Assembly: GCF_001691565.1 (NCBI RefSeq)
Contig: NZ_MAYO01000003.1
Span: forward strand, 1,090,756 to 1,154,755
DNA: 64,000 nucleotides
Source of the DNA: Microbacterium oleivorans
Lineage (GTDB): Bacteria > Actinomycetota > Actinomycetes > Actinomycetales > Microbacteriaceae
Reading direction: 5' to 3'
The number at the start of each line of letters is the position of its first letter. Within the stretch, counting starts at the first letter, position 1. Shown one piece after another: positions 23,461 through 32,901 of the stretch. A model generated the notes under the pieces. That model saw nothing but the letters and a program-made list of their open reading frames with translations, ran no database searches and had not been told where the DNA came from. A program made the translations under genes and the position numbers.

Positions 23461-24623
23461 CCACGCTGTCCTCCGACATCCTCACCCAGCTCGAGGGGCA
23501 GGCCATCGAACTGCCCAGCTGGGCGTTCGGCAACTCCGGCACCCGGTTCCGCGTCTTCGCGACGGCCGGCACCCCGCGGGATCCGTTCGAGAAGATCGCG
23601 GATGCCGCCGAGGTCAACCGCTACACCGCTCTGGCTCCCACCGTCGCCCTGCACATCCCGTGGGACAAGGTCGACGACTACGCCGCCCTCCGCCGTCACG
23701 CCGAGGATCTCGGCGTGCAGCTGGGCACGATCAACTCGAACACGTTCCAGGACGAGGACTACAAGTTCGGCGCCCTCACCCATCACGACGAGGCGATCCG
23801 TCGCAAGGCGATCGACCACCACCTCGAGTGCATCGACATCATGCACGAGACGGGGTCGCGCGACCTCAAGATCTGGCTCGCCGAGGGGTCGAACTACCCC
23901 GGCCAGAACGACATGCGCGGACGCCAGGACCGCCTGCAGGACTCGCTGCAGCAGATCTACGCCCGCCTCGGCGACGCGCAGCGCCTCGTGCTCGAATACA
24001 AGTTCTTCGAACCGTCGTTCTACCACACCGACGTTCCCGACTGGGGCACGTCCTACGCCCAGGTGGCCGCTCTCGGCGACAAGGCGATGGTGTGCCTCGA
24101 CACCGGCCACCACGCGCCGGGCACGAACATCGAGTTCATCGTCATGCAGCTGCTGCGCCTCGGGAAGCTCGGCTCGTTCGACTTCAACTCGCGCTTCTAC
24201 GCCGACGACGACCTCATCGTGGGCTCCGCCGACCCGTTTCAGCTGTTCCGCATCCTCACGGAGGTCGTCCGCGGCGGCGGGCTGAACAATCCCGATGTCG
24301 CCTTCATGCTCGACCAGTGCCACAACATCGAGGACAAGATCCCCGGCCAGATCCGCTCGGTGCTCAACGTGCAGGAGATGACGGCGCGGGCGCTGCTCGT
24401 CGACCGGGAGGCGCTCACCGCCGCGCAGCTGGCCAACGACGTGCTCGGAGCCAACGGCATCCTCATGGACGCCTTCTACACCGACGTTCGTCCCGCTCTC
24501 GCCGAATGGCGCGAGTCGCGCGGGCTTCCCGCCGACCCGATGGCCGCGTTCGCGGCATCCGGTCACCTGCAGAAGATCGCCGACGAGCGCGTCGGCGGCA
24601 CGCAGGCCGGCTGGGGTGCATGA
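23457..24623 (+). CDS. rhaI: L-rhamnose isomerase
   Basis: A 388-residue metal-dependent TIM-barrel isomerase converting L-rhamnose to L-rhamnulose. It belongs to the RhaI type known from Pseudomonas stutzeri, shorter than enterobacterial RhaA. The metal-site segments EYKFFEPSFYHTD, CLDTGHHAPGTN and FDFNSRFYADDDL are all present, as is the N-terminal ELPSWAFGNSGTRF. The reading frame is open further upstream, but the real start is ATG 23457, which overlaps the rhaM stop. The product feeds RhaB, two genes downstream. Confidence 0.93.
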   Translation: MTTLSSDILTQLEGQAIELPSWAFGNSGTRFRVFATAGTPRDPFEKIADAAEVNRYTALAPTVALHIPWDKVDDYAALRRHAEDLGVQLGTINSNTFQDEDYKFGALTHHDEAIRRKAIDHHLECIDIMHETGSRDLKIWLAEGSNYPGQNDMRGRQDRLQDSLQQIYARLGDAQRLVLEYKFFEPSFYHTDVPDWGTSYAQVAALGDKAMVCLDTGHHAPGTNIEFIVMQLLRLGKLGSFDFNSRFYADDDLIVGSADPFQLFRILTEVVRGGGLNNPDVAFMLDQCHNIEDKIPGQIRSVLNVQEMTARALLVDREALTAAQLANDVLGANGILMDAFYTDVRPALAEWRESRGLPADPMAAFAASGHLQKIADERVGGTQAGWGA

Positions 24624-24630
24624 TCGACCG

Positions 24631-25488
24631 ATGAGCGAGATCCCCACCCCCTACGGAGCCGCCGGCGGCCTCGTCCGCGTCTACCCCGCCCGCGTGCTCG
24701 AGCGCCCCACCCCGGGACTCGTGTGGCTGCACGGCGGCGGATTCGCCGCCGGCGACATCGACATGCCGGAAGCCGACCACGTCGCAGGCACGTTGGCGGA
24801 TGCCGGGACCACGGTCCTCTCCGTCGACTACCGCCTGGCGCCGCTGCCCGACGGGTGGGAGGCCCCCGCAACGGAGCCCGGCCGCGAGCGCGCGGGGTAC
24901 CCCGCGGCATCTGACGACACCCTCGCCGCCTGGGATTGGCTTCTGGCCGAGGCCGCGACGCTCGGAGTGGATCCGGCGCGGCTCGCGATCGGCGGAGCGA
25001 GCGCGGGAGCGAACATCGCGACCGGCGCCGTCCTGCGCCTCATCCAGAACGACCGGCACCTGCCCGCTCTCGTCCTGCTCGCCTACCCGACGCTCCTGGC
25101 AGAACAGCCCGCACCCGAGGGCGAGTTGCGCGCCGCGCTCGACGCCCGTCCGGCGGCCGACCGGTTCGGGCCGGATGCCGTCCGCGGCATGTACGAGAAC
25201 TATCTCGGCGGATCGGTCGTCGACGCGCCCCTCGCAGCGATCCCCGGGCTCGCGTCAGCGGACGACCTCGCCGAGTTCCCGTCGACGCTGATCGTCGCGG
25301 GGGACGTCGACGAGCTCCGCGTCTCGAGCGAGCACTTCGCCCGGACGCTCTCGGCCGCGGGCCGCGACGTCGAGCACGTCATCGAGCCCGGCACCGACCA
25401 CGGCCACCTCAACCGTCCCGATGAGGGGGATGCCGCCTCCCTCACGCTGGCCCGCTTCGCCGCGCGCCTGGCCGCCCTCACCCCGTGA
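24631..25488 (+). CDS. Alpha/beta hydrolase (esterase) of the hormone-sensitive lipase type
   Basis: A 285-residue esterase. The oxyanion motif is HGGGFAAGD, the nucleophile elbow GGASAGANIA, the acid IVAGDVDEL and the catalytic His is in EPGTDHGHLN. It has no signal peptide. It is embedded between rhaI and rhaB with only eight bases before it and an overlap after it, so it belongs to rhamnose use. Deacetylation of rhamnose or rhamno-oligosaccharides from acetylated pectin is a reasonable guess. ATG 24631 is used; GTG 24616 inside rhaI is an alternative. Confidence 0.82.
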   Translation: MSEIPTPYGAAGGLVRVYPARVLERPTPGLVWLHGGGFAAGDIDMPEADHVAGTLADAGTTVLSVDYRLAPLPDGWEAPATEPGRERAGYPAASDDTLAAWDWLLAEAATLGVDPARLAIGGASAGANIATGAVLRLIQNDRHLPALVLLAYPTLLAEQPAPEGELRAALDARPAADRFGPDAVRGMYENYLGGSVVDAPLAAIPGLASADDLAEFPSTLIVAGDVDELRVSSEHFARTLSAAGRDVEHVIEPGTDHGHLNRPDEGDAASLTLARFAARLAALTP

Positions 25489-26909
25489 GCGTCGCGCGCG
25501 GCACCGTCGCCGCCGTCGACCTCGGGGCGACGAGCGGCCGGGTGATCGTCGGTCACGTCGGCGCGGACACGCTCGAAACGGCGACCGTCGCGCGCTTCGC
25601 GAACGACCCGATCCGGATCGCCGACGGGCTGCACTGGAACGTCCTCGGCCTCTACGGCTCCGTGCTCGACGGGCTCCGCGAGGCGCTGCGCGGCGACACC
25701 GAGATCGCCAGCATCGGTGTGGACTCCTGGGCCGTCGACTACGGCCTGATCGCGCGTTCACGCCTTCTCGGGGAGCCGTTCCACTACCGCGACGAGCGCA
25801 CCGCGCGCGGCGTCGGGGCGGTCCATGCGACGCACCCGCACGCGGAGCTGTTCGCCCGCAACGGCCTGCAGTTCCTGCCGTTCAACACGCTCTACCAGCT
25901 CGCCGCCGAGGACCGCTCGGTGCTGCGCCTCGCCGAACACGCCCTGCTCATCCCCGACCTCATCGGGTTCTGGCTCACCGGCCAGGCGCGCGCCGAACGC
26001 ACCAACGCGTCGACGACGGGTCTCCTCCGGGCCGACACGGGCGAATGGGATGCCGACCTGACGGCCGCCCTCGGTCTGCCGCAGCACCTGCTCGCGCCTC
26101 TCATCTCCCCCGGCGAGCCCCTCGGACGCCTCACCGCCGATGTCGCCGCGAGCCTCGGCGGACCCCGCACAGCGGTGACAGCTGTCGGGTCGCACGACAC
26201 GGCATCCGCTGTCGTCGCCGTTCCGATGGCGTCGAGCGACGCGGCGTACATCTCGTGCGGCACGTGGGGGCTCGTGGGCGTCGAAGTCGAGCGCCCGGTT
26301 CTCACCGACGGGGCCCGCGAGGGGAAGTTCACGAACGAGGGCGGCGTCGATGGCCGTACTCGCCTGCTCCGAAACGTCATGGGTCTCTGGATCCTCAGCG
26401 AGACGGTCCGCGGGTGGCAGCGCGACGGGCACGAGGTCGAACTCGGCGAGCTGCTCGCCGCGGCGGCCTCGGTACCCGGACCGGTCGCAGTGTTCGACGT
26501 CGACGACGCCCGCTTCCTGCCTCCGGGCGACATGCCGACGCGCATCACCGCGTGGTGCGAAGAGCACGGGGTCGCGGCGCCGCAGAGCCGGGCCGAGATC
26601 GCCCGGAGCATCGTCGAGTCCCTCGCGCAGGCCTTCGCCGACGCCGCGCACGAGGCCGGCCGTATCGGCGGGGTCGACGTGCGCGTCATCCACATCGTCG
26701 GCGGCGGTTCGCTCAACGAGCTCCTCTGCCAGCGCACCGCCGATCGGGCGGGCGTCCCCGTTCTCACGGGCCCGGTCGAGGCGACCGCGCTCGGGAACAT
26801 CCTCGTGCAGGCGCGCGCCGCCGGTCTCGTGACCGGCTCGCTCGAGGCGCTCCGCACCCTCGTCGCCCGGACGCACGAGCCCCGACGGTACGAGCCGGCC
26901 GCGAGCTGA
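25485..26909 (+). CDS. rhaB: Rhamnulokinase
   Basis: A 474-residue FGGY-family kinase that phosphorylates L-rhamnulose to L-rhamnulose 1-phosphate with ATP. The N-terminal ATP-binding loop AAVDLGATSGRVIVG, the sugar-site segment GVDSWAVDYGLI and the C-terminal ATP motif HIVGGGSLNELL match RhaB rather than glycerol or xylulose kinases. GTG start overlapping the esterase stop. It is the last gene of the rhamnose operon. The aldolase that would cleave the product is absent from the window. Confidence 0.92.
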   Translation: MSVARGTVAAVDLGATSGRVIVGHVGADTLETATVARFANDPIRIADGLHWNVLGLYGSVLDGLREALRGDTEIASIGVDSWAVDYGLIARSRLLGEPFHYRDERTARGVGAVHATHPHAELFARNGLQFLPFNTLYQLAAEDRSVLRLAEHALLIPDLIGFWLTGQARAERTNASTTGLLRADTGEWDADLTAALGLPQHLLAPLISPGEPLGRLTADVAASLGGPRTAVTAVGSHDTASAVVAVPMASSDAAYISCGTWGLVGVEVERPVLTDGAREGKFTNEGGVDGRTRLLRNVMGLWILSETVRGWQRDGHEVELGELLAAAASVPGPVAVFDVDDARFLPPGDMPTRITAWCEEHGVAAPQSRAEIARSIVESLAQAFADAAHEAGRIGGVDVRVIHIVGGGSLNELLCQRTADRAGVPVLTGPVEATALGNILVQARAAGLVTGSLEALRTLVARTHEPRRYEPAAS

Positions 26910-26939
26910 CCGCCGGTGAGCCGGGTCGCCGGTCACCTC

Positions 26940-26945
26940 TAGGCT
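26940..26945 (+). promoter_or_regulatory. -10 box TAGGCT, leaderless start of the MATE gene
   Basis: Seven bases separate TAGGCT from ATG 26953, and no ribosome-binding site is visible. Confidence 0.6.
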
Positions 26946-26952
26946 GAAAATC

Positions 26953-28272
26953 ATGTCTGCGCCGACCCTGAACCGCGAGATCCTGCGCCTCGCCGTGCCG
27001 GCGCTCGGTGCGCTGATCGCCGAGCCGATGTTCCTCATCGTGGATGCCGCCCTGATCGGCCATCTCGGCGTCGTCCCGCTCGCGGGCCTCGGCATCGCCG
27101 GTGCGGTGCTGCAGACGATCGTCGGCCTCATGGTCTTCCTCGCCTACTCGACCACTCCCGCTGTCGCCCGCCGATTCGGAGCAGGCGACAGCAAGAGCGC
27201 CGTCAGCGTCGGTATCGACGGACTCTGGCTCGCCCTCGGCCTCGGCGCCCTGCTCGCGCTGTTCGGCACGCTCGCGACGCCGTGGCTCGTCGACCTCTTC
27301 GGCGCCAGCCGCGAGGTCGCCGAACAAGCGGTGACCTACCTCGCGATGTCGATGTGGGGCCTGCCCGCCATGCTCATCGTCTTCGCCGCCACCGGACTGC
27401 TGCGCGGCATGCAGGACACCGTCACCCCGCTCTGGATCGCGGGCCTCGGCTTCGGCGCGAACGCCCTGCTCAACTGGCTGTTCATCTACGGATTCGGCTG
27501 GGGCATCGCCGGGTCCGCCGCCGGCACCGTCGCCGCGCAGTGGGGCATGGTGGCGGCCTACGTCGTCGTCATCGGACGGCTCGCGCGGCGCCACGCGGCA
27601 TCCGTCCTCCCCCAGCGCGACGGGGTGCGCGGGTCGGCGCGCTCGGGCGGCTGGCTCTTCCTGCGAACGGTGTCGCTGCGCGCCGCGTTCCTCGCCACGG
27701 TCGCGGTCGCGACGGGGCTCGGCACCGCGGAGCTCGCCGGCTGGCAGGTCGCGTTCACGATCTTCTCGACCGCGGCATTCGCGCTCGACGCCCTCGCGAT
27801 CGCGGCACAGGCTCTCATCGGGCGCGGGCTCGGCGCGCAGGACGAGCCGTTCGTGCGACGCGTCCTGGGACGCACCGTCGCCTGGGGCGCGTGGTTCGGC
27901 GTCATCGTGGGCGTGCTCATCGCCGCGCTCTCGGGCGTGATCGGCCTCGCTTTCACGGGAGACCCCGACCTGGCGGCCCTGATCGTGCCCGCGCTCCTCG
28001 TGCTCGCGATCGCGCAGCCCGTGTGCGGCGTCGTGTTCGTCCTCGACGGCGTCCTGATGGGCGCGGGCGATGCGAAGTACCTCGCGATCGCGGGCGGCCT
28101 CAACCTGGTGCCGTACATCCCGGCGCTCGCGGTCGTCTCGGCGCTGCACCCGGGCGGATCGGGCGGACTCGCCTGGCTCGCCGCGTGCTTCTTCGGCGTC
28201 TACATGCTCGCACGCCTGGGCACCCTCGGGTGGCGAGTGCGCCGCTCGGAGTGGATGACCGCGACGGTCTGA
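26953..28272 (+). CDS. MATE-family efflux transporter (DinF-like)
   Basis: A 439-residue protein with about twelve membrane segments arranged in two similar halves. The first helix segment LAVPALGALIAEPMFLIVDAALIGHLGVVPLAGLGIAGAV is the classic MATE/DinF signature. It exports cationic compounds or drugs by sodium or proton antiport. It has its own leaderless promoter 44 bases after rhaB and ends nine bases before a convergent gene, so it is probably independent of the rhamnose operon. Confidence 0.88.
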   Translation: MSAPTLNREILRLAVPALGALIAEPMFLIVDAALIGHLGVVPLAGLGIAGAVLQTIVGLMVFLAYSTTPAVARRFGAGDSKSAVSVGIDGLWLALGLGALLALFGTLATPWLVDLFGASREVAEQAVTYLAMSMWGLPAMLIVFAATGLLRGMQDTVTPLWIAGLGFGANALLNWLFIYGFGWGIAGSAAGTVAAQWGMVAAYVVVIGRLARRHAASVLPQRDGVRGSARSGGWLFLRTVSLRAAFLATVAVATGLGTAELAGWQVAFTIFSTAAFALDALAIAAQALIGRGLGAQDEPFVRRVLGRTVAWGAWFGVIVGVLIAALSGVIGLAFTGDPDLAALIVPALLVLAIAQPVCGVVFVLDGVLMGAGDAKYLAIAGGLNLVPYIPALAVVSALHPGGSGGLAWLAACFFGVYMLARLGTLGWRVRRSEWMTATV

Positions 28273-28281
28273 GACTCCTCG

Positions 28282-28782
28282 TCAGCCGAGGACGGCGAAC
28301 CCGAGCGTGTCGTCCTCGACCGAACCCCCCGCGAACGGGAAGGGCGACACGACGAAGAGCTCCCCGCTCGGCAGCGAGCCCGGATACCCGTACAGCCACA
28401 GCCACGCCTGACTGACGGCCACGGTCGCCCCGACGACCACGACGATGACCGTGACTGCCCGCGACAGGATCCGCCCGCCCTCATCCGCCGTCCGCGCCGT
28501 GCGGAGGACGCGGGCGATCGAGAGGACGAGGACGAGCGCGAGAACCGCGAACACGATCGGGCTCGGCTCGAGATGGATCGTCGCGCAGAACTCCTGCGGA
28601 GCGTTCGGCGGGATCGCCCCGACCCACCACGAATCCGGGATCGGCGTACACAACCGCCGGGACGTGCTCGTCGCCGCCCACACGACCGCGACGGCGGCGG
28701 CGGTGACGATGACTGCTCTGAGAACGTCGCGCACGATCGGTGCGCCGACGAGCGGCGAGCGCTCGGAAGACTGCAGTGACAT
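28282..28782 (-). CDS. Small hypothetical membrane protein
   Basis: A 166-residue protein with three likely membrane helices (near 17-36, 75-95 and 110-130), short loops and two cysteines in the first extracytoplasmic loop (RRLCTP and EFCATIH). I do not recognise it. ATG 28782 is preferred over 28815 because GGGGGAG precedes it. It is convergent with the MATE gene and lies downstream of the citrate transporter start region without clear linkage. Confidence 0.55.
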   Translation of the reverse strand: MSLQSSERSPLVGAPIVRDVLRAVIVTAAAVAVVWAATSTSRRLCTPIPDSWWVGAIPPNAPQEFCATIHLEPSPIVFAVLALVLVLSIARVLRTARTADEGGRILSRAVTVIVVVVGATVAVSQAWLWLYGYPGSLPSGELFVVSPFPFAGGSVEDDTLGFAVLG

Positions 28783-28869
28783 CGCTCCCCCATACCCTGC
28801 GCACCCCCAGAGCACGCACGGTTCACCGTAGCGGCATCCCCCGCTCCGGGAACGCGGGGCCGCCCGGCC

Positions 28870-30390
28870 TCAGGCCATCAGCGGGATGGAACCGACGAGC
28901 ACGCCCACGGCGAGCATCACGAGCGAGACGATCGCGGCGCGCCACAGGACCTTCTTGTGGTGGTCGCCGAGGTTGACGCCCGCCAGCGAGACGAGCAGCA
29001 GGATCGCGGGGACGAGCGGGCTCTGCAGGTGCACCGGTTGACCGGTGATCGACGCGCGCGCCATCTCGACGGGATCGATGCCGTAGGTGGTCGCGCTCTC
29101 GGCGAGGATCGGCAGGATGCCGAAGTAGAACGCGTCGTTCGACATGAAGAAGGTGAACGGGATCGAGAGGATGCCGGTGATCACCGCCATGAACGGTCCG
29201 AGCGACGGCGGGATGACCTCGGTGACCCAGCTGGCCATCGCCGACACCATGCCGGTGCCGTTCAAGACGCCGACGAGGACGCCGGCGGCGAGGACCATCG
29301 AGACGACGCCGACGATGCTGGGGGCGTGGGCGACGATCTCGTCGGCCTGCGTCTTCAGCCGCGGGAAGTTGACGATGAGCGCGACGGCGGCACCGACCAT
29401 GAACACGTAGGCCAGCGGGTAGATGTCGAGCACGAGCATCACCATGACGGCGAGGGTCAGCACGAGGTTGAACCAGATGAGCTTGGGTCGGAGGGTCGCG
29501 CGGTTCGGATCGAGCAGGGTGTCGGCCATGGCGGTGTCGGCCGTGTCCACGAGCTTCGCGGCGTCGACCGCGGTGCGCGCACCGCGGACGGTGACGATGT
29601 TGCCGGTGCGGAGGTGCGCGAGAGCTCCGGGCTTGTTCTCCGCGCCGCGGAACAGGCGCGGCGCGCCGAGGCGTCCGTCGCCACCCGCACCCTCGAGGCG
29701 CGAGGTGTCGACCGTCCCGGCGAGGCGGCGTCGCTCGGAGAGGCCGAGGAACCAGGCGAACAGCAGCGAGATGACGAGGCCGGTCGCCAGCGAGGGCAGC
29801 ATGGGGACGAAGATGTCGGTCGGCTGCAGGCCGAGCGCCGAGGCGGCGCGCACCGTGGGGCCGCCCCACGGGACGATGTTCAGCGTGCCGTTCATGAGGC
29901 CCGCGACGCAGGTCAGAACCACCGGGCTCATGCCCAGGCGCAGGTAGATCGGCAGCATCGCCGAGGTCGTGATGATGAACGTCGTCGACCCGTCGCCGTC
30001 GAGCGAGACGGCGCCGGCGAGGATCGCCGTGCCGAGCACGACCTTCGCGGGGTCGTCGCCCAGCAGGCGCGTGATGAGGCGGATGAGCGGGTCGAACAGG
30101 CCGACGTCGATCATGATGCCGAAGTACATGATCGCGAACATCAGCAGCGCGGCCGTCGGTGCCAGATCGCCGATCGCGTCGATGACCATATCACCGAGGC
30201 CGAGCCCCGCGCCCGCGAAGAGGCCGAAGATCGTCGGGACGGTGATGAGCGCGACCATCGGCGTCAGACGCCGCGTCATGATGAGCGCCATGAACGTCAG
30301 CACCATCACGAAACCGAGGATGACCAGAACGGTGTCCGGCGGCGTGAACGCCACGGGGTACTCGACTGCCTCGGTATGCACGATGCTCAT
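28870..30390 (-). CDS. Citrate transporter of the CitMHS family
   Basis: A 506-residue polytopic membrane protein with 10-12 helices. It imports citrate complexed with a divalent metal, driven by protons. The N-terminal ALIMTRRLTPMVALI, GDGSTTFIITTSAMLP and NIVPWGGPT motifs are those of Bacillus CitM/CitH. AAGGAG precedes the ATG. It is divergent from a CitA/CitB-type two-component system that should activate it. Citrate uptake with calcium or magnesium would also release pectin-bound calcium from chelate, but that link is speculation. Confidence 0.9.
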   Translation of the reverse strand: MSIVHTEAVEYPVAFTPPDTVLVILGFVMVLTFMALIMTRRLTPMVALITVPTIFGLFAGAGLGLGDMVIDAIGDLAPTAALLMFAIMYFGIMIDVGLFDPLIRLITRLLGDDPAKVVLGTAILAGAVSLDGDGSTTFIITTSAMLPIYLRLGMSPVVLTCVAGLMNGTLNIVPWGGPTVRAASALGLQPTDIFVPMLPSLATGLVISLLFAWFLGLSERRRLAGTVDTSRLEGAGGDGRLGAPRLFRGAENKPGALAHLRTGNIVTVRGARTAVDAAKLVDTADTAMADTLLDPNRATLRPKLIWFNLVLTLAVMVMLVLDIYPLAYVFMVGAAVALIVNFPRLKTQADEIVAHAPSIVGVVSMVLAAGVLVGVLNGTGMVSAMASWVTEVIPPSLGPFMAVITGILSIPFTFFMSNDAFYFGILPILAESATTYGIDPVEMARASITGQPVHLQSPLVPAILLLVSLAGVNLGDHHKKVLWRAAIVSLVMLAVGVLVGSIPLMA

Positions 30391-30494
30391 CGCGACTCCT
30401 TCGTCGTGAAGCGGCTCCGGCGGGTTCGGTGCCTGGTCCCGCGATCGTAGGGATGCCGCGAGCCAGGGCGCGCGCTAAGGCTCATTCCCCCGCG

Positions 30495-30529
30495 TTGTGC
30501 GCGTAACGTGGCTTTCGCTCATTGTGCGC
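30495..30529. promoter_or_regulatory. Direct repeats TTGTGCGC in the citrate regulator promoter
   Basis: Two copies of TTGTGCGC start at 30495 and 30522, 27 bases apart, between the divergent transporter and sensor genes. They could be binding sites for the response regulator. The second overlaps the region just before the sensor's ribosome-binding site. Confidence 0.35.
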
Positions 30530-30542
30530 AGGAGGTGGTCGG

Positions 30543-32189
30543 GTGCGGTTCGGGAGCAGGATGCTGGTCCTCCAGTTCGTCACGCAGGTGTGCGTCGTGG
30601 CGGCGTGCGCCGGCGTCTTCCTCTTCCTCGGGGTGCAGCAGCTGCGCGCCGAAGCGGAGTCCTCGGCGCTGAACATCGCCCGGAGCGTCGCGGCGACCCC
30701 CGACGTCCGCGAGCTGGTCGCGGAATACTCCGCCGACCCCGGCACGCCGGATGCCGCGAAGCTTCGCGGCGGCCCTCTGCAGGGGTACGCCACCGCCGTC
30801 TCGGACCGTACGGACGTGCTGTTCGTCGTGATCACCGACGATCACGGCATCCGTCTCGCCCACCCCGACCCGGACCGGCTCGGCGATGTCGTGAGCACGA
30901 GCTTCGACGACGCCCTCGCCGGGCGCGAGGTCGTGACGTGGGAGTCCGGCACGCTCGGCGAATCCGCACGCGCCAAGGTGCCCGTGTACGCGCCCGGCGA
31001 CGGCGACCGGCCGGTCGGAGAGGTGAGCGTCGGATTCGAGCGAGCCAGCGTGTTCCGCGATCTGCCCGCCCTCCTCACCGGCATCGCCGTCGCGGTCGTG
31101 CTGGCCCTCGCCCTCGGCGCGGTCGCGGCGCTGCTGATGCGTCGGCGGCTCGAGCGCGTGACGCTGGGCCTGCAGCCCGAAGAGCTCGCGGCACTCGTCC
31201 AGACGCAGACCGCCGTGTTCGAGAGCGCGGACGAGGGTGTCGTCGCGGTGGACCCGGACGGCACCGTGCGCGTGTGGAGCGAGGCGACGACGCGGATGCT
31301 GGGCGTCGCCGCCGCGCCTGGGACCGCCCTTCGCGACGTCCCGGTCGACCCGTCGGTGCGCGATGCGCTCACGGGGGGCGCGCCGTCGGGACTCGCGGTC
31401 GGCGACCGCATCGTCTATGTCGACGTCCGCCCGGTGCGTCGCGGTTCCCGCGCACTCGGCACCGCGGCGATCCTCCGCGACCGGACCGATCTGCTCGCCC
31501 TCACCGAGCGTCTTGACGGCGTCCGCACCCTGACCGACGCGCTGCGCGCGCAGCGCCACGAGTTCGCGAACCGCCTGCACGCGGCATCCGGTCTGCTGGA
31601 CGCGGGCCGCGGCGAGGAGGCCCGCGACTTCCTGCGCGAGGTCTCGGGTCGCGGCGCCGTCGACCTGCGGGTGGCCGGGCTGGATGCCGTGACTGACCCG
31701 GTCCTGCAGTCGTTCCTCGGCGCGATGGCCGAGAGCGCCCGCGAACGCGGCGTCGAGTTGCGCGTCGGGCCCGACACCCTGCTGCGCAGCACGCTGCGCG
31801 AGGTGGAGGACACCCTCGCCGTGATAGGGAACCTCGTGGGGAACGCGATGACGGCCGCGGCATCCTCGTCGGCGGACGCCTGGGTAGAGGTGACCCTCCT
31901 CGACGAGCTCGACGGGGGCGAGCTCGTCCTGACGGTGGCGGATTCGGGAGGCGGCGTGACGGAGCCCGGCGACGTGTTCGCCGCGCGCACGGTGTCGGAG
32001 ACCGAGACGGCGGTGCACGGCCACGGCATCGGGCTGCCGCTGTCCCGTGAGCTCGCGAGGCGACGCGGGGGCGAGGTCTGGATCATCGACGCGGGCGGCC
32101 GCGACGGCGGCGCGGTCTTCGGGGCTCGTCTGCCCGCGGTGATGGGTCCGGCGGGACCGGGTGAGATCGAGGAGAGCGACGATGAGTGA
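30543..32189 (+). CDS. Sensor histidine kinase, CitA/DcuS family
   Basis: A 548-residue kinase. Helix 1 (near 8-30), an extracytoplasmic PAS-like sensor (about 35-170), helix 2 (180-200) and a cytoplasmic PAS domain (215-320) are followed by phosphoacceptor His339 in RAQRHEFANRLH, the SpoOB-type dimerisation motif of CitA and DcuS, and a HATPase domain (NLVGNAMTAA, DSGGGV, HGHGIGLPL). GTG 30543 is the start because GGAGGT at 30531-30536 sits six bases before it. It overlaps the response regulator gene and faces the citrate transporter, so citrate or a related carboxylate is the likely signal. Confidence 0.88.
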   Translation: MRFGSRMLVLQFVTQVCVVAACAGVFLFLGVQQLRAEAESSALNIARSVAATPDVRELVAEYSADPGTPDAAKLRGGPLQGYATAVSDRTDVLFVVITDDHGIRLAHPDPDRLGDVVSTSFDDALAGREVVTWESGTLGESARAKVPVYAPGDGDRPVGEVSVGFERASVFRDLPALLTGIAVAVVLALALGAVAALLMRRRLERVTLGLQPEELAALVQTQTAVFESADEGVVAVDPDGTVRVWSEATTRMLGVAAAPGTALRDVPVDPSVRDALTGGAPSGLAVGDRIVYVDVRPVRRGSRALGTAAILRDRTDLLALTERLDGVRTLTDALRAQRHEFANRLHAASGLLDAGRGEEARDFLREVSGRGAVDLRVAGLDAVTDPVLQSFLGAMAESARERGVELRVGPDTLLRSTLREVEDTLAVIGNLVGNAMTAAASSSADAWVEVTLLDELDGGELVLTVADSGGGVTEPGDVFAARTVSETETAVHGHGIGLPLSRELARRRGGEVWIIDAGGRDGGAVFGARLPAVMGPAGPGEIEESDDE

Positions 32190-32841
32190 CATCCGTGTGC
32201 TGATCATCGACGACGACTTCCGCGTCGCCGGCGTGCACCGCGACATCGTGACGGGGGTGCGCGGATTCACCGCGCTCGAGCCGGTCCGCACCGCGGCCGA
32301 GGCGCTGGCGGCCGTGCGGGCCGACACCCCCGACCTGATCCTCGCCGACGTGTACCTGCCCGACGGGGACGGCATCGAGGTGGTGCGCTCGTGCGGCGTC
32401 GACGCGTTCGTGCTGAGTGCGGCGACGGACGCGCGGACGGTGCGGCGCGCCTTCCGCGCCGGCGCCCTCGCCTACCTCGTGAAGCCGTTCGACGCGCGAA
32501 CGCTGGCCGATCGCCTCGACCGGTACGCGCGCTACCGCAACCTGCTATCCGACGCCGCCCCGCTCACGCAGGACCAGATCGACCGCGCGGCGACGGCGAT
32601 GCGCGCTGCCTCCGACCAGGCGTCGGTGTCGCGGTCGGCGACGGAGCGGACCATCCTCGGCGCCCTCGCCGACGGCGAGGCATCGGCGAGCGAAGTCGCC
32701 GAGCGCAGCGGCATCTCACGCGCGACGGCCCAGCGCCACCTCACCGCGCTCGCTTCGCGCGGGCTCGTGGAGATCAGCCTGCGATACGGCACGACGGGCC
32801 GCCCTGAGCACCGCTTCCGCGTGGCGGATGCCGCGGGCTAA
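32182..32841 (+). CDS. Response regulator, CitB/DcuR family
   Basis: A 219-residue regulator. The receiver domain has Asp56 in LILADVYLP as phosphoacceptor and Lys in YLVKPF. The C-terminal helix-turn-helix (AGVAERSGISRATAQ-like, exactly EVAERSGISRATAQRHL) is of the CitB type, not LuxR or OmpR. The ATG lies inside the last codons of the kinase gene. It should activate the divergent citrate transporter gene. Confidence 0.88.
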   Translation: MSDIRVLIIDDDFRVAGVHRDIVTGVRGFTALEPVRTAAEALAAVRADTPDLILADVYLPDGDGIEVVRSCGVDAFVLSAATDARTVRRAFRAGALAYLVKPFDARTLADRLDRYARYRNLLSDAAPLTQDQIDRAATAMRAASDQASVSRSATERTILGALADGEASASEVAERSGISRATAQRHLTALASRGLVEISLRYGTTGRPEHRFRVADAAG

Positions 32842-32901
32842 GGTGACACCACGCCACGACGGCCGTGTCGCGCAGGAACCGCTCGGGGAACGGACTCCAC
32901 C

